Positions 10,769 to 18,717 of a DNA stretch of 22,491 nt are shown here, one piece after another. The translations under genes were made by a program, and so were the position numbers. The DNA is from a virus. The notes beneath the pieces are model-generated. The model searched no databases and was not told the DNA's origin. It worked only from the letters and a program-made list of their open reading frames with translations. The stretch spans positions 1 through 22,491 of the IMG/VR virus record IMGVR_UViG_3300032285_003872; one strand, 5' to 3'. Each line of letters begins with the position of its first letter. Positions within the stretch are counted from its first letter, which is position 1.

Positions 10769-11965
10769 ATGGCAAAAAGTAAAGCAACAACAACCGCAAA
10801 CGCATCAGTATCATTGAATGTACATGAATTAAAAGATTTTCTAAAACACATTATTGACAACAACCGTTACCTACAAGAAAATAAAAAGCCTATGGTTAGT
10901 ACCGAGGTAGTAGGTGATTCGGGTATTGGTAAAACATCATCTATTATTCAATTAGCAGATGAGTTAGGTTTAAATTTTGTTAAATTGAACTTAGCACAAA
11001 TTGAAGAAATAGGTGACTTGGTTGGTTTTCCAATCCGTCAATTTGAAATGAAAGATAAAAAAACATCTGAATGGGTAGATGAGAATTCAGTTGAAGACTA
11101 CCGTAAGAAAGGATTTGAATCAACTGGTTTGAATCGTATGAGTTATTGTCCACCTGAATGGATTAGTGGTAAAACAAATGGTGGTATTCTATTATTGGAT
11201 GACTGGAATAGAGCTGATATGAGGTTTATTCAAGCTGTAATGGAGCTAATAGATAGACAACAATATATAAGTTGGAAACTACCTAAAGATTGGCATATTA
11301 TTCTTACATCAAATCCTGACAATGGAGATTATTTAGTTAATAGTATTGACAACGCTCAAAAAACGAGGTTCATTAGTGTTAATTTAAAGTTTGATCTTAA
11401 ATGTTGGGGTAAATGGGCTGAAGAAAATAAGCTAGATGGTCGTTGTATTAACTTTATGTTGATGCATCCAGAACTAGTTACTAAACAAGTTAATAGTAGA
11501 AGTGTTAGTATGTTCTTTAATAGTATTAGTTCAATTAAAAGTTTTGAAGAATCGTTACCGTTGATTCAGATGATTGGAGAAGGTAGTGTTGGTAATGAGT
11601 TTAGTACTTTGTTCACAATGTTCATTAATAATAAATTGGATAAGATGATTTCACCAGAAAATATCTTAACACAAGATGAACAGTATGTAACTAATACGCT
11701 TAAGAGTTTAGTTGGTAAAGATAAAGAATATAGAGCTGATATTGCCGCTACATTAGGTACTAGATTGTCTAACTATTTGGAATTCTATTCTAAAGAAAAT
11801 GCGATTGAAAAACCACTTATAGAACGTATAAGTAAGATTGTTACCGAGAAAATATTTGCTACGGATGTAAGTTATAATATGGTTAAATCGATTTATAATA
11901 GTAATCCAAACAAATTTAAATTGATGATGTTGAATAAAGAATTGGTTAAATATATAACTAAATAA
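10769..11965 (+). CDS. MoxR-like AAA+ ATPase
   Basis: 398 residues. Walker A GDSGIGKT (49-56), Walker B GILLLDDWNRA (139-149), sensor 1 ILTSNPDNG (178-186) and a likely arginine finger in NAQKTRF (195-201) give the AAA+ core. RADMRFIQAVMELIDRQQY after Walker B is typical of MoxR-type proteins. The C-terminal 170 residues are helical. MoxR ATPases work with VWA proteins to assemble, disassemble or activate other complexes, and the DUF2201-VWA partner is the preceding gene. In the phage this pair may act on host or virion assemblies, but the target is unknown. The gene has its own promoter and is followed after two bases by the gene at 11968. Confidence 0.85.
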   Translation: MAKSKATTTANASVSLNVHELKDFLKHIIDNNRYLQENKKPMVSTEVVGDSGIGKTSSIIQLADELGLNFVKLNLAQIEEIGDLVGFPIRQFEMKDKKTSEWVDENSVEDYRKKGFESTGLNRMSYCPPEWISGKTNGGILLLDDWNRADMRFIQAVMELIDRQQYISWKLPKDWHIILTSNPDNGDYLVNSIDNAQKTRFISVNLKFDLKCWGKWAEENKLDGRCINFMLMHPELVTKQVNSRSVSMFFNSISSIKSFEESLPLIQMIGEGSVGNEFSTLFTMFINNKLDKMISPENILTQDEQYVTNTLKSLVGKDKEYRADIAATLGTRLSNYLEFYSKENAIEKPLIERISKIVTEKIFATDVSYNMVKSIYNSNPNKFKLMMLNKELVKYITK

Positions 11966-11967
11966 TT

Positions 11968-12186
11968 ATGGTACAAACAATACATGAAATTGAAAACCCG
12001 TTTGATGTTGAAACACCTTTAGGTTATGGAGTAGCGTTATTTATGATTGCAGGTTCAATTCATTCAAACCCACAATTTATAATTAGATTTTATAACACAG
12101 GAGAAGTTAGAACGGTTGATCAAAATGATATTAAGATATATGGTAATCCAACAGCAGGAGAAAAACTTACACCATGCAGTCCTTAA
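11968..12186 (+). CDS. Hypothetical protein, 72 aa
   Basis: A beta-rich small protein: ETPLGYGVALFMIAGSIHSN, then QFIIRFYNTGEVRTVDQNDI, reads like an SH3-like barrel of the kind found in small phage proteins. There is no signal peptide. It starts two bases after the AAA+ stop, and its last 13 bases overlap the next gene in another frame, so the three are probably co-transcribed. Function unknown. Confidence 0.65.
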   Translation: MVQTIHEIENPFDVETPLGYGVALFMIAGSIHSNPQFIIRFYNTGEVRTVDQNDIKIYGNPTAGEKLTPCSP

Positions 12187-12668
12187 AAAGAATAACAACA
12201 GAAGATGCTCACTTTTATAAATGGTTAGATCCAAGTATGTTAACCTCAGAGCAAGTTTGTAGAAAAGCAGTTGCCTTTACTTTAACTCCTGATCCGGATA
12301 GTCCGGGTTGGGAGTTAGTAAATTATTACCAGGATAGCCCCTTAGATAGAGATGGTAATATGGTTCCAACCGAATATGTTTATGTACTTGTAAATAAGTC
12401 AATGCCTGACATGGTTAAAATAGGAATGACAATTCGTGAAGTAGAAGAACGAGCAAAAGAAATTTCAGGCGCAACAGGTGTTCCCACACCATGGGTACCT
12501 ATTTTTTCTTTTAAATGTTTTAATTCTTATAAACTTGAACAAGAAATTCATGAACATTTAGATGCGGTTCGAGTCGCGGGTAATAGAGAAATGTTTTATA
12601 TGCATTCAAAAGACGCTATCGATACCATAAAAAAATTAGGCGATAAATACACTATATCCCCACTTTAA
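12174..12668 (+). CDS. T5orf172-type GIY-YIG domain protein
   Basis: The C-terminal 100 residues fit the T5orf172/MUG113 branch of GIY-YIG nucleases: EYVYVLVN (67-74) as the first strand, VKIGMT (81-86) in place of the YIG half, R88 and R93 after it, EQEIHEHL (122-129) with the candidate catalytic glutamate, and NREMFY (137-142). The first 65 residues are unlike the family and may bind DNA or a partner. These domains occur in phages as nucleases or regulators, and some GIY-YIG genes are mobile. No intron or flanking repeat is seen, so homing is not supported directly. It overlaps the previous gene by 13 bases. Confidence 0.8.
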   Translation: MQSLKRITTEDAHFYKWLDPSMLTSEQVCRKAVAFTLTPDPDSPGWELVNYYQDSPLDRDGNMVPTEYVYVLVNKSMPDMVKIGMTIREVEERAKEISGATGVPTPWVPIFSFKCFNSYKLEQEIHEHLDAVRVAGNREMFYMHSKDAIDTIKKLGDKYTISPL

Positions 12669-12824
12669 ACGGTTATCTCTTATGATTCATATATATTTAT
12701 ATAGTAAACAATACCCCGTTAAAGCCCGGGTAAAGGCCGTTGGATTAATTTGGATGACCGCTATAAAGAGTTTGGAATCCCAAGATTTTTTCCATATTTT
12801 TTTAAAGCACTAAATAAGTAAATA
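12669..12824 (+). other. Spacer with late-type element and an orphan reading frame
   Basis: ATATTTATA lies at 12693-12701. It is enclosed by CTTTAAACGG (12663-12672) and CCGTTAAAG (12716-12724), complementary apart from one bulged A. From 12750 to TAA 12819-12821 a frame with no ATG encodes LDDRYKEFGIPRFFPYFFKA and then LNK, which looks like a real protein end. The stretch TTTTTTCCATATTTTTTTAAAG (12786 on) resembles the TTCCATATTTATA late element. Possible explanations are a decayed gene or a non-ATG start. Confidence 0.35.
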
Positions 12825-13142
12825 ATGAGTGAAATAGGAGAAAAGGAGGAAGTAGGAGTTAGGTTATTGACGTTACGTGACTGTGATTATTGCAGTTGGT
12901 TGAAGAGTGAGTTAGACGGGAAAGGAATAACCTATACTAATATTGATGCTGATGAACATAATGATTTCTCAACAGCTATAGAACAGAAATTTAAAACGGA
13001 TACATATCCGATAGTATTCATTGACTTAGGTTCAACAGTAATTACTATAGTTGGAGAGACAAAGTTGGAAACATCAGATACATTACGTACATTCGATACT
13101 ATACCACATTTAGTAGGTATCATAAAACAATATATAAAATGA
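12825..13142 (+). CDS. Glutaredoxin-like protein
   Basis: 105 residues with the thioredoxin-fold redox motif CDYC (residues 20-23, after LLTLRD), then a helix (SWLKSELDGKG), strand ITYTNIDAD, and TYPIVFID (about 59-66) holding the cis-proline. This matches glutaredoxins, which reduce disulfides with glutathione or another thiol and in phages often feed ribonucleotide reductase. No RNR gene is in this window. The first 13 residues are an acidic extension. It ends in an ATGA overlap with the next gene. Confidence 0.8.
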   Translation: MSEIGEKEEVGVRLLTLRDCDYCSWLKSELDGKGITYTNIDADEHNDFSTAIEQKFKTDTYPIVFIDLGSTVITIVGETKLETSDTLRTFDTIPHLVGIIKQYIK

Positions 13143-13318
13143 GATATAAACAAGCCGCAGAAAAAAAATTAGACCAATTGGAGAATATGTTAACTGGATT
13201 TGCTTCTAGATTTCTAGATCCTGCTTTTAACATTAATATCGCTAAAGACATGGTAGTTGTAATGAAAGAAAAAGTTGAAGAAATCAGACAATTAATAAAT
13301 AACGAACAACAAGATTAA
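13139..13318 (+). CDS. Small helical protein, 59 aa
   Basis: ATG 13139 overlaps the glutaredoxin stop, and TAA is 13316-13318. The product is helical: AAEKKLDQLENMLTGFASRF, then a short loop (LDPAFNI), then DMVVVMKEKVEEIRQLIN. A two-helix hairpin is likely. Its place between coupled genes and its clean amphipathic pattern support coding. Not recognised. Confidence 0.6.
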   Translation: MRYKQAAEKKLDQLENMLTGFASRFLDPAFNINIAKDMVVVMKEKVEEIRQLINNEQQD

Positions 13319-13320
13319 TT

Positions 13321-14094
13321 ATGATAGTAGCTGAAATGATTCAATCCAATTGGACTAAGTTTTTGCATAACATTGATACTTACATTCCAGGTGAACGAGG
13401 TGAAAATCTTAAAGAATTCTATCTCAGACATGAAGAACGTTTTATGATGATGCCTGCGTCTCATAAATCTCAATATCATAATTGTTTTCCAGGTGGTTAT
13501 ATTGACCATGTAAATCGAGTTGTTGAAGCAGCTTTACAACTAGATGCTGTATGGCGTGGATTTGGAATGGCTGATACTTATACAACTGAAGAACTCATAT
13601 TCTCAGCTATCAATCATGATTTAGGTAAGTTCGGAGATGAAAATAACGCTTCATATATTGAACAAACAGATCAATGGAGACGAGATAAGTTAAATGAAAC
13701 TTATATGTTTAATGATCGTCTTGAATATATGACTGTACCTGATCGTGGTTTATTTCTACTACAAGAAAATGGTATTCCATATACTAAAAATGAATTCTTA
13801 GCTATCAGAACTCATGATGGTTTATATGATGAAGCTAACAAATCATATCTTTACTCATTCGCTCCAGAAACTAAACCTAGAACAGCAATTATGTTAGTAC
13901 TACATCAGGCTGATATGTTGGCTGCTAGAGTTGAATTTGAAAGAGAATGGTTACCTAAATTAACCGGTGAAAAAAAAACCGAAGTTAAAAAAGAATCAAC
14001 ATTTAATTTAAATAAAAATAACTCGGCTATTAAGCAAAAAGCATTAAAGAAAATGACTAATCCTGCTTTAGCCGAACTAATGAAAAATATATGA
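13321..14094 (+). CDS. HD-domain phosphohydrolase
   Basis: 257 residues with the HD metal-binding set: H63 in GGYIDHV, the HD pair in INHDLGK (H99, D100, K103), H165-D166 in RTHDGLY, and D198 in LHQADMLAARVE. This is the arrangement of HD/HDc phosphohydrolases, which cleave phosphate esters of nucleotides or cyclic nucleotides. A role in nucleotide metabolism or in removing host signalling nucleotides is possible; the substrate cannot be read from the sequence. The C-terminal 40 residues are lysine-rich. The end overlaps the next gene (ATGA). An internal start (MIQSN, 13336) is possible. Confidence 0.8.
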   Translation: MIVAEMIQSNWTKFLHNIDTYIPGERGENLKEFYLRHEERFMMMPASHKSQYHNCFPGGYIDHVNRVVEAALQLDAVWRGFGMADTYTTEELIFSAINHDLGKFGDENNASYIEQTDQWRRDKLNETYMFNDRLEYMTVPDRGLFLLQENGIPYTKNEFLAIRTHDGLYDEANKSYLYSFAPETKPRTAIMLVLHQADMLAARVEFEREWLPKLTGEKKTEVKKESTFNLNKNNSAIKQKALKKMTNPALAELMKNI

Positions 14095-14363
14095 TACTAG
14101 GAATTATATCAATCGTTTTATGGGTAGCCACTATAGTTGGTTACATCATTTGGAATTTAAATAATAAAGTAGCTAAATTAGAACAAATAGCTACTCAACA
14201 AAAAATAATTATAGATAGTGTAGCCGCTATTGTTGATGAATCAAATAAACAACTTAATGCAGTTGAATTAACTGAGGCTTTTAAATCTGATGATCAAATT
14301 GGATTCTTTTTTAAGAGTTTAAAGGCTATACAAGACTCATTAAACCATTACCTTAAGAATTAG
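14091..14363 (+). CDS. Membrane-anchored coiled-coil protein, 90 aa
   Basis: An N-terminal hydrophobic helix (ILGIISIVLWVATIVGYIIW, residues 2-21) is followed by a coiled-coil stretch (NNKVAKLEQIATQQKIIIDS) and a helical tail. The layout is that of an i-spanin (an N-terminal anchor and a periplasmic coiled coil), but the lysis genes are 7 kb away and no lipoprotein follows. Such small anchored proteins also occur beside gp55-like genes in T4-like phages. It overlaps the HD gene by four bases and precedes the sigma gene by five. Confidence 0.65.
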   Translation: MILGIISIVLWVATIVGYIIWNLNNKVAKLEQIATQQKIIIDSVAAIVDESNKQLNAVELTEAFKSDDQIGFFFKSLKAIQDSLNHYLKN

Positions 14364-14368
14364 ACATA

Positions 14369-15124
14369 ATGAAAGAAGAAGAAGTAATTGAACTGACTAA
14401 GAAAGGTACTGTACGTAAACGCAAACCAAAAAAAGCTAATATATACTTTACTCAAGAAACTGAGGACGCTATTATTGAGTATTTAATAACTAAAGATCCG
14501 ACTAAACGAAATCAGATATTCAATGAAAAAATTAATTATTCATTTCATAAGCTGGCTGAAAATATCATTCATACTTTTAAGTTTTATTATACAGAGGTCG
14601 ATACAATCCCTGAGTTACAACATGAAGTTGTCGCTTTCCTCCTCGAAAAGTTACACTTATATAATCAAAACAAAGGAAAAGCTTTTTCTTATTTTGGTAC
14701 TATTGCTAAACGTTACCTTATTTTATATAATAATGCGAACTATAAAAAATTAAAAGATAAAGCACCTGTTGAAGCAGTTGATGAAGATAAATCAATATTC
14801 ATAGATTTAACTAATAATGGTAAAGAAGTATACATTGATGAAGTACCTTCATATATGAAACAATTTACTAAGTATGTTGATGTTAATTTATTTGAGTTAT
14901 TTCCAAAATCAAACGATGCTCGAATAGCAGATGCGATAGTAGAATTATTTCGTAAAAGTGAAAATTTAGATATATTCAATAAGAAAGCATTGTATATCTA
15001 TGTTAAAGAAATGACTGAAGCATCTACCCCACAAATAACTAAGATAATTAAACGTTTAAAATTAATATACGTTAACAAATATAACGAATATTATGAACAT
15101 GGACATATAACGTTATCAATCTAA
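14369..15124 (+). CDS. Putative late-transcription sigma factor (gp55-like)
   Basis: 251 residues. After a basic N-terminus, the stretch INYSFHKLAENIIHTFKFYY (from about residue 55), then ELQHEVVAFLLEKLHLYNQN and KGKAFSYFGTIAKRYLI (to about 117), has the shape of sigma region 2: helices with a 'G.AFSYF..IAKR' end, as in gp55-like late sigma factors of T4-like phages. The C-terminal helices (QITKIIKRLKL) could be a recognition part. It probably directs host RNA polymerase to late promoters. Its position just before the late block fits, and ATATTTATA in that block is the candidate target. Confidence 0.7.
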   Translation: MKEEEVIELTKKGTVRKRKPKKANIYFTQETEDAIIEYLITKDPTKRNQIFNEKINYSFHKLAENIIHTFKFYYTEVDTIPELQHEVVAFLLEKLHLYNQNKGKAFSYFGTIAKRYLILYNNANYKKLKDKAPVEAVDEDKSIFIDLTNNGKEVYIDEVPSYMKQFTKYVDVNLFELFPKSNDARIADAIVELFRKSENLDIFNKKALYIYVKEMTEASTPQITKIIKRLKLIYVNKYNEYYEHGHITLSI

Positions 15125-15135
15125 CTCTTTCTACC

Positions 15136-15148
15136 TTCCATATTTATA
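15136..15148 (+). promoter_or_regulatory. Putative late promoter TTCCATATTTATA
   Basis: TTCCATATTTATA lies 12 bases before the ATG at 15161, in the first spacer after the sigma gene. The same 13 bases occur at 22295-22307, and the ATATTTATA core also precedes 18718. TATTTATA is the reverse complement of the T4 late box TATAAATA, so identity with the T4 system is not claimed. Confidence 0.55.
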
Positions 15149-15160
15149 TTAAACACCGAT

Positions 15161-15508
15161 ATGGATTTTAATCAAGTTTTATTTAAGGACAAATCTTTCT
15201 CAAGTCTATTAGAAGACATATATAAAAACGCAAACCGTAAAGAGAAAGAAATTAAAGCATTAATTGACCAACTGAAACCTATGATACAGGAGCCAGGTGA
15301 CGCAATGATGCTTGTTCCATTGTTGAAAGAATATATGGAATTAGCCATTAAAAATGATGATGCGTTAATTAAAATGGCTGGTATTGTTCAACGTGCTATG
15401 ACAGCTCCTAATCAAGGAGGTGATGATGGTATGTTAAGTGAACGTGATAAAGAATTGTTGTTTCAAGAAATAAACACTATTGGTGTTAAACAAATTGAAA
15501 ATAAATAA
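15161..15508 (+). CDS. Conserved-looking late protein, 115 aa
   Basis: A helical protein: FSSLLEDIYKNANRKEKEIK, then LIDQLKPMIQEPGDAMMLVP and LLKEYMELAIKNDDALIKMA, with a C-terminal helix after a Gly/Asp-rich loop (NQGGDDG). It is the first gene of the late block, in front of the baseplate genes and coupled to the next gene by TAATG. Proteins of this size and place occur in many distant T4-like phages. The role (assembly factor or minor virion protein) is unknown. Confidence 0.65.
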   Translation: MDFNQVLFKDKSFSSLLEDIYKNANRKEKEIKALIDQLKPMIQEPGDAMMLVPLLKEYMELAIKNDDALIKMAGIVQRAMTAPNQGGDDGMLSERDKELLFQEINTIGVKQIENK

Positions 15509-16293
15509 TGGGTAAGGAAAATACTATACGAACAGGTACTACCACTAAAAAAACACACAATGGGTTATCAATAAACTCAAATAGTTTATCTAGTCTAGCT
15601 CCATCATCTGTATTTCAATATGGTGTTGTAGCAGCTGTTAACCCAACAACTAAAGAAATAATATATAATATTATTGAAGATAATGTAGTTGTAAACCATC
15701 CAGGTAAAGCACTTCCTTTATATAAAAATAAAATACAACTACCTGGTATTGATTATATAGTTCCTTTATTAAGAGGACCAAATACTGATATTAGTGTTAA
15801 TGGTGGACAATATGCTAAGACAGCTTATTATTTAGATCCAATAGGTATTTGGCAAACTGTTGAACAAAATAAAATTGAAAAAACAGCTTATGAATTTAGT
15901 AACCCACCTGAAGATAATGTTACTAATATTAATATTAATAAGGCTGAAGTAGGAATACCATTCAATTCACCTGTGTTAGAACAAACAACAGTTGATGCAG
16001 CTCAAAGACCATTACCTTCACCTTCATCAGTTATAATACCTACTTCTATAACACCCCAACCTTCACCTGCTCCTCAATCTCCTCCTCTTTCTAATTATAC
16101 ATTTAAAATTTCATTAAATTATGAAACTTGGGAAGCAGATATATATAACAATAATGTTTTAATATATACAAAAAAATATGTATTTGTTAATTATACTCAA
16201 GAATCTATAAGAGAAAATTTAGTATATGAAGGTAAATATTTTGGTTTTTATGATGGTCATCAATTTTATCCACCACAACCTGATTTAGTATAA
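15508..16293 (+). CDS. Putative baseplate-associated structural protein, 261 aa
   Basis: Residues about 33-130 form a beta-rich domain (VFQYGVVAAVNPTTKEIIYN, PGKALPLYKNKIQLPGIDYI, GGQYAKTAYYLDPIGIWQ) that looks like an OB-fold-type hub or spike domain. A Pro/Ser/Thr-rich linker follows (about 167-195), then a 65-residue strand-rich tail domain. The next protein has a similar linker. TAATG overlaps and the position before the M15 peptidase and spike-like genes place it in the central baseplate. I recall similar 'NHPG.ALPLY' proteins in distant T4-like phages, unverified. Confidence 0.65.
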   Translation: MGKENTIRTGTTTKKTHNGLSINSNSLSSLAPSSVFQYGVVAAVNPTTKEIIYNIIEDNVVVNHPGKALPLYKNKIQLPGIDYIVPLLRGPNTDISVNGGQYAKTAYYLDPIGIWQTVEQNKIEKTAYEFSNPPEDNVTNININKAEVGIPFNSPVLEQTTVDAAQRPLPSPSSVIIPTSITPQPSPAPQSPPLSNYTFKISLNYETWEADIYNNNVLIYTKKYVFVNYTQESIRENLVYEGKYFGFYDGHQFYPPQPDLV

Positions 16294-16294
16294 T

Positions 16295-17293
16295 ATGGAT
16301 AATAAATATTTTTCAAAACAAGATCTAACTGATTTCTCAATACAATCTGAGGATGGAGGAGGTATTTTACTTACTAAAACTGGAAAATATATTTTTGGAT
16401 CTAAACAAGAAGATATTACTAAACAACTTAATGAAGATGGATACACCGGAAACGTTGATATAAGTCCTAATACCAACTCATCATTTATAGGTATAATGAA
16501 TGAAAATAGTGAACCTGTTGAAGTTAACATACCTAATACTAATCAGTATTCAATATTCCAACCTCAAGATTCAAATATTATACAACCAAATCAAAATAAT
16601 ACACCCTCTCCTACATTATCTCAAACTTTAATAAATATAACTCCTACTCCTTCAACTACACCTCAACCAACTCCTCCTGTATCTAAAACATTTAAAGAAA
16701 TAGAAGAAGACATTTATGAAGCTAATTTCTTACCAGCTGTTGAAGATACTGGTTCACAAATTTTTGAAGCTATATATGCTGAAGATCCAAGATTAAATGA
16801 AAATATTGTTGATTTAACTAATAAAGGAATTATCAAATCTACAACTATTACAACTGGAGATACACCTGTAATTTATAATTTATCAGACGTTAGTCTTAAT
16901 GAAATTTCTACATACGTTAAATTCTCATCAGGTGGTGCTTTAAATGATTGGAAAAATGGTTACATTAATCCTGGTTTAGTAAAAGATTTAGCTACTGCTT
17001 CTAAAGCAGTAGGAATAGTAATTACTATAACTACCGCTAAAACAGGACATAATGAAACCACAAAATCTGGTGCTACAAGTAGACATATGAATGGTACAGG
17101 AGTTGATATAGCTATACTTAATTTAGGATTTAGTTATGGTAGTCCTGAGTTTAAAAAATTAGGAGATAAACTTAAAGATGCTCTTGTACAATTAGGTTAT
17201 AAATGGAATATAGAAAGTGGTTTTAGCAAAGCTGTATTATGGCAAACAAAAGATCACTACAATCATCTTCATGTAAGTAATATTAATAAATAA
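16295..17293 (+). CDS. Baseplate peptidase, M15-type (D-Ala-D-Ala/VanY-like fold)
   Basis: 332 residues. The C-terminal domain carries the M15/Hedgehog-fold zinc set: SRHMNGTGVDIAI, with H264 and D271, and YNHLHVS, with H326 as third ligand (H324 also present). The N-terminal 90 residues are an unknown virion-type domain, joined by a Pro/Thr-rich linker (about 100-130). Peptidoglycan peptide cleavage during DNA injection is the likely role, comparable to the gp5 lysozyme of T4 but with peptidase chemistry. It overlaps the spike-like gene (TAATG). It differs from the GH19 endolysin at 21683, so two different wall-cutting activities are encoded here. Confidence 0.8.
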   Translation: MDNKYFSKQDLTDFSIQSEDGGGILLTKTGKYIFGSKQEDITKQLNEDGYTGNVDISPNTNSSFIGIMNENSEPVEVNIPNTNQYSIFQPQDSNIIQPNQNNTPSPTLSQTLINITPTPSTTPQPTPPVSKTFKEIEEDIYEANFLPAVEDTGSQIFEAIYAEDPRLNENIVDLTNKGIIKSTTITTGDTPVIYNLSDVSLNEISTYVKFSSGGALNDWKNGYINPGLVKDLATASKAVGIVITITTAKTGHNETTKSGATSRHMNGTGVDIAILNLGFSYGSPEFKKLGDKLKDALVQLGYKWNIESGFSKAVLWQTKDHYNHLHVSNINK

Positions 17294-17745
17294 TGGCTAC
17301 AAACGATATAAAAACATATAAAGGAGAACAAGTTGTATTATCATCAGGACGATTAGTACTTAATGCTCGTTCTAATGATATATATCTTAATTCTCAACGT
17401 TATATTAATCTATCAGCAGGTGATAAAGTAACTATTGATGTTGGTAGTATAGATAGTGATAATGAGCAAAATATGTTTTTAGTTAATGCTCCTAAAATGC
17501 AACTTGGATTAGAAAGATATGGAGTGCCTGAACCTATAGTAAAAGGAGAACAATTAGATTTATTACTAACTGATTTGTTAGATACTTTATCTACATATAG
17601 TGATTTAGTTCAAGCAGCAGCTGTTGTACCTGGACCATTAATGGCTGTAATGTTACAACCAGCAACTGCTTATTTAAAAGGAAGAATACAACAAATTAAG
17701 ATTAATATTGATAATTTCAAATCAGAAAAATCATTTACAATATAA
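17293..17745 (+). CDS. Spike-like beta-repeat protein (gp5 C-terminal-like), 150 aa
   Basis: The first 75 residues repeat short strands: QVVLSSGRLVLNARSNDIYL, then YINLSAGDKVTIDVGSI and NMFLVNAPKMQLGLE. This resembles the beta-helix of gp5/VgrG-type spikes (short repeated turns with alternating hydrophobics). The C-terminal half is helical with GEQLDLLLTDLLDTLSTY, a segment that often follows such helices in phage baseplate proteins. It likely trimerises under the tail tube. It sits between the M15 peptidase and a helical structural protein, coupled by TAATG on both sides. Confidence 0.7.
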   Translation: MATNDIKTYKGEQVVLSSGRLVLNARSNDIYLNSQRYINLSAGDKVTIDVGSIDSDNEQNMFLVNAPKMQLGLERYGVPEPIVKGEQLDLLLTDLLDTLSTYSDLVQAAAVVPGPLMAVMLQPATAYLKGRIQQIKINIDNFKSEKSFTI

Positions 17746-18701
17746 TGGTCGATCAAACAAAAATATCATCTAGTATAGATAAGATTAAAGGTCAACAACA
17801 AGCTAAAGCTGATAATTTAAAAAAATCACTTGATGATAAAACTAACTTTATAAAAGAAGAAGCTAATACTAGTCCATCAGACGCTAAAAAAGCTATAGTA
17901 GGCATAATTTTACCTCTACTAACTAAATTTATCAAAGCTGAAAAATCAGCCAATGTTATATTAAATAAAATAATAAACGATACAAAACGTAAATTAAAAG
18001 ATAAAGGCCGAGTTGAAGTAGTAAATGGTGCTATAACTTTTGTTCCTAGAAATCCTGGCAATTATGATCAATTTAAAAAAGATTTTGACCGTAAAGTTAG
18101 TAATTTAAAAAAACTTATCAAAATACTTAAAACACTAGTTGATTCTATACTTGTAGTACTTAAAATACTCAAAACAGGTTTAGTTGCTCTTAAATTAAAA
18201 TTATCCATTGCTAAAAAGAAATTACAAGCCCAAGCATTAGCCGCATCAGCAGATCTAGCTAGCCCTTCTCCTGCAAAACCAGCAGCATCAACATATACAG
18301 TAGCTGATAGAATTGATAGTGATTATGGAAAAGAGTTGGAAGATAAAATAAATAATTATATATTAATGATTGGATTTATCCAAACTATATTAGGTATATT
18401 CCAAAAAATGATTAACGCTATTAAGATTAAATTAGATACATTAAGTCTAACAATATCTAATACTTCTCAAACTCCATTAATTTCATTAAGTACAACCATA
18501 AAAGAATCAATAATTCCTTCAGAAATTGAATATACTGACGGAAATAAAGAGTATGTGATTAAAGTTGAAACTACACTTTCAGGAGCATTACAAGCTATAG
18601 CTTATGATAAATTTACTAAACTTAAAATAACTCAAACAGCTCCTAGTAAAACTCGCAAAGCTGATGAATTAATTGATGAACTTAAACAAATATTAGGATA
18701 A
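17745..18701 (+). CDS. Helical virion protein in baseplate cluster, 318 aa
   Basis: Mostly long lysine-rich helices: an N-terminal coiled coil (DKIKGQQQAKADNLKKSLDD), a hydrophobic helical pair around residues 120-165 (LVDSILVVLKILKTGLVALK), an Ala/Ser/Pro linker (175-190), then another hydrophobic stretch (ILMIGFIQTILGIFQKMINA, about 205-225) and an alpha/beta tail. The hydrophobic helices could insert into a membrane or pack as a bundle. The place between spike and gp25 genes suggests a hub or tape-like role. It is too short for the main tape measure of a myovirus tail. No family named. Confidence 0.6.
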   Translation: MVDQTKISSSIDKIKGQQQAKADNLKKSLDDKTNFIKEEANTSPSDAKKAIVGIILPLLTKFIKAEKSANVILNKIINDTKRKLKDKGRVEVVNGAITFVPRNPGNYDQFKKDFDRKVSNLKKLIKILKTLVDSILVVLKILKTGLVALKLKLSIAKKKLQAQALAASADLASPSPAKPAASTYTVADRIDSDYGKELEDKINNYILMIGFIQTILGIFQKMINAIKIKLDTLSLTISNTSQTPLISLSTTIKESIIPSEIEYTDGNKEYVIKVETTLSGALQAIAYDKFTKLKITQTAPSKTRKADELIDELKQILG

Positions 18702-18705
18702 TAAA

Positions 18706-18714
18706 ATATTTATA
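18706..18714 (+). promoter_or_regulatory. Putative late promoter ATATTTATA
   Basis: ATATTTATA in the 16-base spacer between two virion genes, three bases before the ATG at 18718. If it is a -10-type box, transcription would begin at or inside the start codon. Confidence 0.4.
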
Positions 18715-18717
18715 ACT

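Noticed and set aside
12754-12780. ATGACCGC before the glutaredoxin gene as a family promoter
   Set aside because: The eight bases at the correct distance are TGGAATCC, with no TAnnTT box, and the segment lies in a protein-like frame.
14091-14363. i-spanin
   Set aside because: The layout fits, but no outer-membrane lipoprotein partner follows and the holin/endolysin pair is about 7 kb away.
14523-14753. 76-codon + strand frame inside the sigma gene
   Set aside because: It lies entirely within the better-supported sigma-like gene, and its hydrophobic composition is typical of an off-frame reading.
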